A program made the translations under genes and the position numbers. A stretch of DNA of 64,000 bases from Chitinophagales bacterium. Lineage in GTDB: Bacteria > Bacteroidota > Bacteroidia > Chitinophagales > CAIOSU01. The notes below the pieces were generated by a model. The model saw only the letters and a program-made list of their open reading frames with translations, did not search any database and was not told the origin of the DNA. Below are positions 46,867 to 55,344 of this stretch, piece by piece. The stretch lies in assembly GCA_026003335.1 (NCBI GenBank), contig BPHB01000002.1, positions 186,001 through 250,000 on the forward strand. The letters are read 5' to 3'. Within the stretch, counting starts at the first letter, position 1; each line of letters starts with the position of its first letter.

Positions 46867-47976
46867 ATGCAAATAAACTTTCACCAACTTTCATTCTTTT
46901 TTTATGTGATGGGTATGCTCCTTGCGCTTCCTTCCTGTGAAAAACAGGATGACCCTGGGGAGAAACCATACGCAATCCCTTCAACCTACACGTTCACGGA
47001 TGCTATGGGTAACAGCACCGTGGATTATGCCGGACAAACCCAGCGCCTGAACATGGTTGCCGAAATAGTAACCTACCTGAAAACAGCCAACACACCGGGA
47101 GTAAGACTGGATGCTCAAAAGCTCAGGGATATGTATCGCAATGCAGGAAACCCCTTTACAGACAACAGTCTGAATAACTCTGGCAAGCAGATTAAAGACA
47201 AAGTTTTTGCTCCTGACCAGCAGCTGTTTGAACAATACTTTGACAGCATCGCAGCAGCCAGCCAATCCGATTCACCCGCAACCGTTGGCAGAGCAGGTGT
47301 AGGCACCAGCGGCAGCAGCAACTACCTTTTTTCTGCGCGGGGCATGGAATATACCCAGCTTATAGAAAAAGGACTCATGGGTGCCTTGATGTATTATCAG
47401 GCTACAGGCGTGTACCTGGATACGGATAAGATGAATGCCGACAATTCCACTCCTGTAAGCGGAAAGTTTTATACCGAGATGGAACATCACTGGGATGAAG
47501 CTTTTGGATACTTCGGAGTTCCCTTTGATTTCCCGACCAATACTACCGGAATGCGCTTCTGCGGAAAATACTGCAACGACCGGGATGCTCTGCTGGGTAC
47601 TAATAAAATTATGCAGGCATTTATAAAAGGACGTGCGGCAATCAGCAACAAGGATATGAAAACCCGTGATGAGCAGATTATTTTGATCCGGGAATTATGG
47701 GAGAAGGTAATGGCCGGCACAGCTGTGCACTACCTGAATGGTGCGAAAAATACTTTCACCGATGATGTACTCCGTAATCATCAGCTCTCAGAAGCCTATG
47801 CTTTTATTATGTCATTAAAATATAATCCCGCTAGAAAGGTGAGCATGCAGCAGATAGAAAACTGGCTTGCCCAAATTGGCGATAATTTTTACGAGGTAAC
47901 CCTGAGTAGTATCGTTTCCGTACGGGATGAAATTGCCGCAGCATATGGTTTTGAAAACGTAAAAGAGCAGCTGTAG
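46867..47976 (+). CDS. DUF4856 family lipoprotein
   Basis: 369 residues. Signal peptide with lipobox ALPSC (Cys at residue 24), so it is membrane-anchored on the periplasmic side or surface. The mature part starts YAIPSTYTFTDAMGNSTVDY and has the family landmark MEHHWDEAFGYFG near 205, followed by a cysteine pair (FCGKYCND). It is distantly related to imelysin-type helical bundles and usually found beside imelysin and TonB-receptor genes in Bacteroidota. A role in metal, probably iron, capture is inferred from that company and the shared operator. It converges on the T9SS gene across a strong terminator. Confidence 0.85.
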   Translation: MQINFHQLSFFFYVMGMLLALPSCEKQDDPGEKPYAIPSTYTFTDAMGNSTVDYAGQTQRLNMVAEIVTYLKTANTPGVRLDAQKLRDMYRNAGNPFTDNSLNNSGKQIKDKVFAPDQQLFEQYFDSIAAASQSDSPATVGRAGVGTSGSSNYLFSARGMEYTQLIEKGLMGALMYYQATGVYLDTDKMNADNSTPVSGKFYTEMEHHWDEAFGYFGVPFDFPTNTTGMRFCGKYCNDRDALLGTNKIMQAFIKGRAAISNKDMKTRDEQIILIRELWEKVMAGTAVHYLNGAKNTFTDDVLRNHQLSEAYAFIMSLKYNPARKVSMQQIENWLAQIGDNFYEVTLSSIVSVRDEIAAAYGFENVKEQL

Positions 47977-48006
47977 CATTGCCGGCTTCGCTTACCTCTT
48001 TAAAAC

Positions 48007-48041
48007 AAAATCCGCCCCTGAAGTTTCAGGGGCGGATTTTT
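48007..48041. terminator. Bidirectional intrinsic terminator
   Basis: A 16-base stem (48007-48022 paired with 48025-48040) with GC-rich core CCGCCCCTGAA and very short loop, flanked by A-run on the left and T-run on the right, so it works for transcripts in both directions. It sits between the convergent DUF4856 gene (ending 47976) and the T9SS cargo gene (ending 48063). It is the clearest terminator in the window. Confidence 0.9.
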
Positions 48042-48062
48042 ACAATGCGGGCGTAATGTACC

Positions 48063-49943
48063 TTATTTTATCAGCATCAGCTTCCTGTAGTGTGCCTGCC
48101 CGTTATCCGTAACAATGCGGTAAAAATACAGCCCGGCCGGCATGTCTTTGCCGTTGAGGTTAAAACGATACGCCTTGCTGGCTTCTGCCACTCCCTCAAA
48201 CAAGGAAACCACTATACGTCCCTCCGCAGTAACAATATCCGCACGCACCTTTCCGGTAGTCTCTGTCTGAAATGTTACCGTGGCATACCGTTCAAAAGGA
48301 TTAGGATAGGCCAGCATTATAAAACCTGGGCTGACTTGCTCCGGAGTGAACAGGTTTGCTGCAAGCTCTCTCTTGGATGCACAGGAGTCAATTCCGATAT
48401 GAACCATATCTGTTTTTTGACATCCATGCATATCCGTTACGGTAAACTCATATATTCCCGGACAAAGACCAGTCAGCATATCGCTGCCTGAGCCATTACT
48501 CCATGTGATCGTGTAAGGAGCAACACCGCCTGAGGCAACAACAGCCGCTGTGCCGTTGCAAATGGTGTCAACCGGACAATCCAGATTAAGGCGAACTGCC
48601 CCGGATTTCGGATAACAAATCTCCAGTTTGCTGGTATTTTGTGCATGCATCATAACAGTTTGTACACTGGCATTACCTAAATTCAGAATAGGGGCAGACG
48701 CAATGACGTTACCTGCAGAATCATACGCTGTGGCCACCCCTCCATCTTCTTCACTGTCCAGAAACAAAAAGCTGGTCACGGTTACCGGTGAAGCAAATGT
48801 AAAGATGAGACATCCTCCGTTCTGAGAATCATCTGGTCCGAGTCCATCCCCGTCATTATTGTTTTTCTTTTCATCTATGATAATGACGTTACCTACGCCA
48901 AGATTCAAATCGGGGTCTTCGGTCCATGAGCCATCCGTATCGTATATAACCGCATTGTGGGTAGATTGCGGTCCTCCCGGTAGAATAGAAATAGTTGCCC
49001 CGATTCCAGCAAAATAATTATTTACCAAAGTTCCATGCCCCAGACCGGAAATATCAAAATTCTGACAAATGCTATTGTGATCCGGACATACCGTTACATT
49101 GGTATGAAAGACAGAAATCTGCAACTCCGGATTGCCGGCTATCTGCAGTGAACCGCTGGCGGAACATCCGTTAGCATCGGTAACGGTGAGCGTGTATGCT
49201 CCAGCACATAAGCCGTTGAGGGCATCTGTGGTTTCCCCGTTGCTCCATATAAAAGTATAGGGGGCCTGACCTCCGCTTACCGCAGCCTGAGCTGACCCCG
49301 TGCAGAGACCACATAAGTCATCCTCCTTGTTTAAGGTAAGACTGATGGATGGACATCCTACCGGGCATGACAACAATGCGGGATTTACCGCTATTCCATC
49401 TACGAAACTTTCATTAATGGAAGAAACAATACTGTTCAACGCGCTGATGGAATACGTAGTGGCACAGCCACCGAGGGCTTTATTGGCTTCATCCAGCACC
49501 TGCTGAACCGTCATGCCGGTAAATGTGCCGCTGTTGATGATCGCTGAACCCAGCGGTGTTGAAGACAAACCAAAATTGGGATCAAACGCATCAAAGCCTA
49601 CTGAAAGAGCAAGAGCAGCCACCTGGCCGGCAAAGGTATTATTATATCCGGAGCCAGGATTTACCAGGTTTGATGTTAGGGCCCTGGGTTGCCCCCCGGA
49701 AGGTAAAAAGCTTGTTACCGCCTGTGCTGAAGTCAGTTTGAGTGTATAACCCGATTGACACCCAATACTGAGACCTGCCGGAAAAGCCGCGGCAAAATGA
49801 GTATGGAGGTATTTGCCCGGGTTGTTCCCTTTAGGCGGGGCTCCCCATCCTCCCATGGTCTGAGTTCTAAGCTGGCAATTCTGGGAGAAGGCAGCGGAGG
49901 AGAGTATCAGGACAACCGTTAAAGAGAGAATAAGCTGTTTCAT
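48063..49943 (-). CDS. Secreted protein with SprB repeats and T9SS type A sorting domain
   Basis: 626 residues from the ATG at 49943 (earlier in-frame ATG at 50063 would place a 40-residue extension before the signal peptide). Signal peptide QLILSLTVVLILSSAAFSQ. Two SprB-like repeats, near 235-290 (CTGSAQAAVSGGQAPYTFIW) and 460-520 (AAVVASGGVAPYTITWSNG), each ending CSA/CQK after a VTDxxGC motif. The C-terminal ~80 residues (LAYPNPFERYATVTFQTE, GLYFYRIVTDNG) are a T9SS type A tail. It is likely exported and attached to the surface. It sits oppositely oriented inside the imelysin locus. Function of the middle part is unknown. Confidence 0.85.
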   Translation of the reverse strand: MKQLILSLTVVLILSSAAFSQNCQLRTQTMGGWGAPPKGNNPGKYLHTHFAAAFPAGLSIGCQSGYTLKLTSAQAVTSFLPSGGQPRALTSNLVNPGSGYNNTFAGQVAALALSVGFDAFDPNFGLSSTPLGSAIINSGTFTGMTVQQVLDEANKALGGCATTYSISALNSIVSSINESFVDGIAVNPALLSCPVGCPSISLTLNKEDDLCGLCTGSAQAAVSGGQAPYTFIWSNGETTDALNGLCAGAYTLTVTDANGCSASGSLQIAGNPELQISVFHTNVTVCPDHNSICQNFDISGLGHGTLVNNYFAGIGATISILPGGPQSTHNAVIYDTDGSWTEDPDLNLGVGNVIIIDEKKNNNDGDGLGPDDSQNGGCLIFTFASPVTVTSFLFLDSEEDGGVATAYDSAGNVIASAPILNLGNASVQTVMMHAQNTSKLEICYPKSGAVRLNLDCPVDTICNGTAAVVASGGVAPYTITWSNGSGSDMLTGLCPGIYEFTVTDMHGCQKTDMVHIGIDSCASKRELAANLFTPEQVSPGFIMLAYPNPFERYATVTFQTETTGKVRADIVTAEGRIVVSLFEGVAEASKAYRFNLNGKDMPAGLYFYRIVTDNGQAHYRKLMLIK

Positions 49944-50064
49944 AAAGACAGGATTGTTATTATGTGTTGAATTAATAAGCCCAAAGTGGTATTTGTTAAC
50001 TGTGAAGTCAATTTTTTTTTTGGAGGATGCAAAATGCCTAAACAGAGTTTGATGATACTTCATT

Positions 50065-50080
50065 TACCTAACCATAGGTA
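50065..50080. promoter_or_regulatory. Palindromic operator over the imelysin promoter
   Basis: TACCTA-ACCA-TAGGTA, arms identical to the operator at 46790-46805 with a changed centre. TTG at 50081-50083 and TATCTTGC at 50105-50112 repeat the -33/-7 arrangement (21-base spacer). It lies in the gap between the divergent T9SS gene and the imelysin gene (220 bases, 49944-50163). The flanking bases also match (TTACCTAA...TAGGTATTG). Confidence 0.65.
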
Positions 50081-50163
50081 TTGCCACAAAGCATACGATA
50101 ACTTTATCTTGCACGTCCTCGTAGGGGGATTCGGTCTTTATCAGATTTTCCCCTTCCCAAGTT

Positions 50164-51279
50164 ATGCAAATGCCCGACAGATATTGTGTAATGCTGCTTA
50201 TCCTGTTGCTGAGCCTGCAGGGATGTGACAAAGATCAGGGAAATCGCACGCCTTCATCCGCTGACCGCAGAAACATGCTGGAAAACTATGCCACGCATCT
50301 GATCATTCCGGCATACCAAAGTCTTAAGGCACAAGCCGACAGACTGAAGACGATGACAGATACCTTTGCCACCAACCCCGATCTTCAGTCCCTGGATACT
50401 CTTCAGCATGCATTCGTTGAAGCCTACCAGGCCTGGCAGGCTGCCGAAGTATTTGAACTGGGGCCTGCCCGGGATATGCTCTTACGCAGTTCCCTGAACA
50501 CTTTTCCCACAGATACCACACTTATAGGCAATAACATCCGAAACGGCAGTTACAACCTGGACGCAGCTCCCAATTTCAAAGCAAAAGGTTTTCCTGCCCT
50601 TGACTATCTTCTCTTTGGCCTTGGCGCAGACAACTTATTGATTTTATCCTTCTACACAACTGATGCCTATGCTTCAGGGAGGTTAAACTATCTTAAAGAT
50701 GTGGCCGGTGAAATCAAAACAAAAACCGATGCCGTACTGAATGCGTGGCTGCAGGGATATGCAGAAACTTTTAAAAACGCAGACGGCACCGATGCCGGTA
50801 GTTCCATAGCTTTGCTGGTGAATGAATTAAACTACACCTGGGAACTGACTAAAAACGCACGCATTGGTATCCCGCTGGGTAAAAAATCCCTGAACGTACC
50901 GCTGCCGGAAAAAACCGAAGCCTACTACAGCGGGCTTTCCCTTGATCTTGCCGTGTTGAACATGATGCAAATCCAACGTGTTTTCACCGGCGAATCGGCT
51001 TCGGGCATAGCGCAGGGCCCCGGCTTGAAAGCCTATCTGGACAAGCTGGAGGCTAAACATTCCGGCAAGCTTTTGTCCGATACCATTCTTGCCCAGATTA
51101 ATCATGCCATCGCCAGTACCCTGCTCATTCCCAATCCGCTATCAGAGGCTGTTGTCCAAAACCCGCAAGCCGTGGATGATGCCTACCGGGAAATTCAAAA
51201 AACTGTTGTGTTGCTTAAAACGGATATGCCCTCCGTGATGGGTATTCTGATTACCTATCAGGATTCTGATGGTGACTGA
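50164..51279 (+). CDS. Imelysin-family lipoprotein with altered metal motif
   Basis: 371 residues. Lipobox SLQGC with Cys at residue 21 (ATG at 50164; a second ATG two codons later). The body is a helical bundle of the imelysin/Irp type, proteins made under iron limitation in several bacteria. The family's GxHxxE motif reads GFPALDYLLFG here (about 142-152): His is Pro and Glu is Asp. This form is shared by a subset of Bacteroidota imelysin-like proteins, so they may not use that motif for metal. First gene of an apparent operon with the HTTM enzyme and TonB receptor. Confidence 0.9.
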   Translation: MQMPDRYCVMLLILLLSLQGCDKDQGNRTPSSADRRNMLENYATHLIIPAYQSLKAQADRLKTMTDTFATNPDLQSLDTLQHAFVEAYQAWQAAEVFELGPARDMLLRSSLNTFPTDTTLIGNNIRNGSYNLDAAPNFKAKGFPALDYLLFGLGADNLLILSFYTTDAYASGRLNYLKDVAGEIKTKTDAVLNAWLQGYAETFKNADGTDAGSSIALLVNELNYTWELTKNARIGIPLGKKSLNVPLPEKTEAYYSGLSLDLAVLNMMQIQRVFTGESASGIAQGPGLKAYLDKLEAKHSGKLLSDTILAQINHAIASTLLIPNPLSEAVVQNPQAVDDAYREIQKTVVLLKTDMPSVMGILITYQDSDGD

Positions 51280-51321
51280 TGAAAGCGATGGCTTGCCGGA
51301 TCAAGAAACCAGAGTTTCGGG

Positions 51322-52803
51322 ATGAAAGATAAACACAGACAGCAGCCCCGCGTGAAAAGACTCTTGCTTCTTCTCAGACAACAAAAGGTAAAAAATCTTG
51401 CAGACTTTATATCACAAAACGTTTCCATAGCTCCCCTTGCGGTTTTCCGGATACTTTTTGGGGCAGTGATGCTCATGAGCATCATCCGTTTTGCCTTGAA
51501 CGGCTGGATTGAAACGCAATTCATCCAACCCACCTTTTATTTTCCCTACTATGGCTTTGACTGGGTACAACCCCTGGGCAAACCAGGCACCTACCTGTTG
51601 TTTACCGTTATGGGGATTTCAGCCTGCATGATCATGCTGGGGTGGTATTACAAGCTATTCAGTGTGCTCTTTTTTCTCACTTTCACTTATGCCGAGCTGA
51701 TAGATAAAACCAATTATCTCAACCATTACTATTTCATCAGCATTCTTTCCTTCTTGCTTATTCTCCTGCCGGTTCACAGAAGTTTTTCACTGGATGTCCT
51801 GCGCCAACCACACATCCGACTCCCGCATGTTCCACGCTGGATGATTCTGACGCTTCAGCTTCAGGTGGGCATGGTATATTTTTTTGCAGGTATCGCCAAA
51901 TTAAATCCCGACTGGCTGTTTGATGCTTTGCCACTGAAAATCTGGTTGCCCGCCCGGTCAGACATCCCTGTTATCGGCTGGTTATTTGATTATCTATGGG
52001 TTGCCTATGCCATGAGCTGGATGGGTGCCCTGTATGACTTGCTCATTCCTTTTCTGCTTGCATTCCGAAAAACCAGATCTGCCGCTTACCTGCTTGTCAT
52101 CATCTTTCATCTTATGACCGGCATGCTTTTTCAGATTGGCATGTTCCCTTACATTATGATTCTGCTCACTACCATCTTTTTCTCCCCAACATTCCATGAA
52201 AAATTTATTCAAGCACTTCAGGCTCTTATTCCGCAAGGAATTAAAACGGCCTCCGAACCTGGTAAATGTATTCCTGCCGTTGGTGCTAACGATCAAGCAA
52301 CAGCTGGCAGTTATCTGTTAAGAACAAAGGTCGTTAAAGTGATTTTGCTGGGGCATTTTTTCATTCAAGTGCTACTGCCTTTTCGTTATTTGCTCTACCC
52401 GGGCCATTTGTTCTGGACAGAAGAAGGATATCGCTTCTCCTGGCGTGTGATGCTGATGGAAAAGGCAGGCACAGTTTTCTTCTATGTTACAGATCCCGAT
52501 ACGGGCACTACCGATGAGGTGGACCCTTCTGATTATCTGACACCCCAGCAGGAAAAGATGATGTCAACCCAACCGGACATGATTCTGCAGTTTGCCCACT
52601 ATCTGGCTGAGGTTTACAGAAAAAAAGGCATCCGCAATCCTGAGGTGCGGGCACACAGCTATGTTTCGCTGAATGGACGCGGTAGCCGTCCCTATATTAA
52701 CCCCCGGGTGAATCTGGCTGCAGAGAAAGAGAGCTTTAAACCCAAATCATGGATTCTTCCCTTTGAAGAAGATGAAAATAAAGGTATAGCGCGGTATGAA
52801 TAG
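51322..52803 (+). CDS. HTTM-domain, vitamin-K-dependent gamma-carboxylase-like membrane protein
   Basis: 493 residues with about six to eight TM helices in the first 300 and a soluble tail. It follows the human gamma-glutamyl carboxylase pattern: N134-H135 in DKTNYLNHYYF corresponds to the N-H pair, and K193 in FAGIAKLNPDW to the catalytic base lysine. The late motif YPGHLFWTEEGYRFSWRVML is also typical. Bacterial members have no proven substrate. It is placed 42 bases after the imelysin gene and overlaps the TonB-receptor gene by 8 bases, implying a common function with iron-type uptake. Quinone cofactor use is inference. Confidence 0.88.
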   Translation: MKDKHRQQPRVKRLLLLLRQQKVKNLADFISQNVSIAPLAVFRILFGAVMLMSIIRFALNGWIETQFIQPTFYFPYYGFDWVQPLGKPGTYLLFTVMGISACMIMLGWYYKLFSVLFFLTFTYAELIDKTNYLNHYYFISILSFLLILLPVHRSFSLDVLRQPHIRLPHVPRWMILTLQLQVGMVYFFAGIAKLNPDWLFDALPLKIWLPARSDIPVIGWLFDYLWVAYAMSWMGALYDLLIPFLLAFRKTRSAAYLLVIIFHLMTGMLFQIGMFPYIMILLTTIFFSPTFHEKFIQALQALIPQGIKTASEPGKCIPAVGANDQATAGSYLLRTKVVKVILLGHFFIQVLLPFRYLLYPGHLFWTEEGYRFSWRVMLMEKAGTVFFYVTDPDTGTTDEVDPSDYLTPQQEKMMSTQPDMILQFAHYLAEVYRKKGIRNPEVRAHSYVSLNGRGSRPYINPRVNLAAEKESFKPKSWILPFEEDENKGIARYE

Positions 52804-55255
52804 GTTGCGTATTTTTTTACAGGCCATCAAAAAATATGTCATCGGGATTATGGGCATCCTATTGTTGGGTCTGTTTAGTCCTGCAAGGGGGCAGAGTCTT
52901 TCTGTGTACGGGCTGGTGACCGATCGCCAAAGCGGTGTGGCTCTGGAAGGGGCGTATGTTGTTGTGGACTCTCTGAACCACCACACTACTACAGACCCAA
53001 GCGGTAAGTTTAAAATTGAAGGCCTCCTGCCAGGAGAGTACACGCTGTTGGTCAGCCATCTTGGTATGCAGCCGGTTCTCAAAAAAATTCATTTGCATGG
53101 GAAATCCGTGCAGGTGAATATTGAAATGGACTCCCTGATAAAGACTCTTTCCGAAATCACGATTAACAGCAGGCCTACAAACCAGATAAGCGCTGGCTTT
53201 CTTAACAACATTGAAGGCACCTCTATTTATGCAGGGAAAAAAACCGAGGTGATACGGGTCGGAGAAACCTGCGCCAACCTGGCATCCAATAATAGCCGCC
53301 AGATTTATGGACGCATTGCCGGACTTAATATTTGGGAGAGTGATGCCGGTGGCCTCCAACTGGGCATTGGCGGCCGGGGGCTGAGCCCTCACCGCACCAG
53401 CAACTTCAACACCCGCCAAAACGGCTACGACATCAGCGCTGACGCCCTGGGCTATCCCGAAAGTTATTACACCCCTCCTGCAGAGGCTATAGAACGGATA
53501 GAACTGATACGTGGAGCTGCGTCACTGCAGTACGGAACGCAATTTGGGGGAATGCTGAATTTCACACTCAAAACTCCTCCTACCGATAAGGTATTTTCAT
53601 TTGAGACGAGAAATACTGCAGGCTCCTACGGCTTTTTCAGCAGCTTCACCAGCCTGGGAGGTACCAAAAAGAATTTCAGCTATTATGGATTCTACCAATA
53701 CAAAAGAGGCAACGGCTGGCGTGAAAACAGCGCTTTTACATCTCATACGGCTTATCTGAGTCTTTCTTACCGAATACATCCGAAGCTGAAAGTGCAGGCC
53801 GATTACACACTCGCCCGATATCTTCAGCGGCAGCCTGGTGGACTCACTGACGCACAGTTTCAGGAAAATCCCCGTCAATCCACCCGCGAGCGCAACTGGT
53901 TTCAGATTAAATGGAACATACCCGTGTTGATGGCCCAGTATGACATTTCACCCAATACCAAAGCCGACCTGCGAACCTTTGCGCTTATAGGTGAGCGCAA
54001 CGCCCTCGGATTTCTGGGAACACCCAACCGGGCTGATCCAATGGAGGAAAGAGACCTCATTTCCACTCAATTCCGTAACTGGGGGAGCGAACTACGATTA
54101 CTGCATCGCTATACACTTTCAGGGAATTACTCGGCTCTCCTGACCGGAGTGCGTCTGTACCAAGGCAAAACACATAACAAACAAGGCATGGCTGATGACG
54201 GATATGATGCAGACTTTCACTTCCTGTCAGGCAATGAAAACATCCTGAACGCACATGACTTCCCCAGTTTTAATGCTGCATTATTTGCCGAAAACATCTT
54301 TGCCGTATCAAAAAAGTTTACCATTACTCCGGGAATGCGGATCGAATATATCAGCACACTTTCAAAGGGCTTTTTTGTTGAAGTCAACTCTGATCTGGCA
54401 GGAAACGAAATATCCCGACAGACATTTAACGACAGTCAGAAAAACCAACGGGTTTTCATTCTTGGTGGCATCGGCATGAGTTACAAGCATCGCCCGGAGG
54501 CAGAGTTTTATGCAAATTTGTCGCAGAACTACCGGGCAATCAACTTCAATGATCTGCGCATAGTAAATCCCAATTTCCGTGTAGATGCTTCCCTGAAAGA
54601 CGAAAAAGGTTTCTCGGCCGACCTGGGAGCCAGAGGAACCCTTAAAAACTGGCTCTATTATGACCTGAGCACATTTGTTATCCGCTATCAGGACAAAATC
54701 GGCTACATATTAAAAGTGGACAGCTCCCTTTTTACGGTGTACAGACTGCGCACCAATGTTGCTGATGCCTATAACTACGGACTGGAATGTGCAACCGACC
54801 TGGACATCCTCAGGGCTATTAATGAAAATTCACCGCATAGCTTATCCCTTTTTGCCAGCTTCACCATCCAGAACGGGGTTTACAAAGACTCGCGCGAACC
54901 GGCTTTTGACGGCAAAAAAGTGGAAATGGTTCCCGGCACGATACTCAGAACGGGAACAACCTATCGCTACAAAACCCTGAAAATGTCTTTGCAATACTCC
55001 TATACTTCACGACACTACACGGATGCAACCAACGCTGAGTTTACTGCAAATGCGGTAAACGGAGTTATACCTGCATACTACGTTATGGATTTCTCTGTAG
55101 AATACGCCTTCAGGAAATGGGTGGCTTTGGCAGCAGGAATCAACAACCTCACCAATAACCGCTATTTCACACGCAGGGCTGACGGCTATCCTGGGCCGGG
55201 CATCATCCCGGCTGATGGCATAACAGCTTACGGCACCCTTATTATTAAACGGTAG
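52796..55255 (+). CDS. TonB-dependent outer-membrane receptor (FecA-like)
   Basis: 819 residues: signal peptide (IGIMGILLLGLFSPARG), a carboxypeptidase-regulatory-like beta domain about 35-115, a plug domain with RIAGLNIWESDAGGLQLGIG and GYPESYYTPPAEAIERIELI then GAASLQYGTQFGGMLNF, and a 22-strand barrel ending with FTRRADGYPGPGI...LIIKR. The plug wording is close to ferric-citrate-type (FecA) receptors. It imports a chelated metal powered by TonB-ExbBD. No SusD partner is present, which separates it from glycan receptors. Its ATG overlaps the HTTM stop by 8 bases. The ligand is not determined. Confidence 0.93.
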   Translation: MNRLRIFLQAIKKYVIGIMGILLLGLFSPARGQSLSVYGLVTDRQSGVALEGAYVVVDSLNHHTTTDPSGKFKIEGLLPGEYTLLVSHLGMQPVLKKIHLHGKSVQVNIEMDSLIKTLSEITINSRPTNQISAGFLNNIEGTSIYAGKKTEVIRVGETCANLASNNSRQIYGRIAGLNIWESDAGGLQLGIGGRGLSPHRTSNFNTRQNGYDISADALGYPESYYTPPAEAIERIELIRGAASLQYGTQFGGMLNFTLKTPPTDKVFSFETRNTAGSYGFFSSFTSLGGTKKNFSYYGFYQYKRGNGWRENSAFTSHTAYLSLSYRIHPKLKVQADYTLARYLQRQPGGLTDAQFQENPRQSTRERNWFQIKWNIPVLMAQYDISPNTKADLRTFALIGERNALGFLGTPNRADPMEERDLISTQFRNWGSELRLLHRYTLSGNYSALLTGVRLYQGKTHNKQGMADDGYDADFHFLSGNENILNAHDFPSFNAALFAENIFAVSKKFTITPGMRIEYISTLSKGFFVEVNSDLAGNEISRQTFNDSQKNQRVFILGGIGMSYKHRPEAEFYANLSQNYRAINFNDLRIVNPNFRVDASLKDEKGFSADLGARGTLKNWLYYDLSTFVIRYQDKIGYILKVDSSLFTVYRLRTNVADAYNYGLECATDLDILRAINENSPHSLSLFASFTIQNGVYKDSREPAFDGKKVEMVPGTILRTGTTYRYKTLKMSLQYSYTSRHYTDATNAEFTANAVNGVIPAYYVMDFSVEYAFRKWVALAAGINNLTNNRYFTRRADGYPGPGIIPADGITAYGTLIIKR

Positions 55256-55296
55256 GTTCCTTCAGCATCCAGGTACATGTATTTCTCAGTGCATAA

Positions 55297-55332
55297 AAAT
55301 TTATTTTTAGATTTGCCTAAATTTATTTTTAG
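55297..55332 (+). repeat. Direct repeat before the outer-membrane barrel gene
   Basis: AAATTTATTTTTAG occurs at 55297-55310 and again, identically, at 55319-55332, giving a 22-base period (two helical turns), ending 12 bases before the ATG at 55345. The spacer includes TTTGCCTAA, which shares CCTAA with the operators at 46790 and 50065. It may be a tandem regulator site or include the promoter. Confidence 0.5.
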
Positions 55333-55344
55333 CCACACATCAAA

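Noticed and set aside
48007-48041. Hairpin as part of a CRISPR or repeat array
   Set aside because: Single copy with A/T-runs at both sides; it is an ordinary bidirectional terminator.
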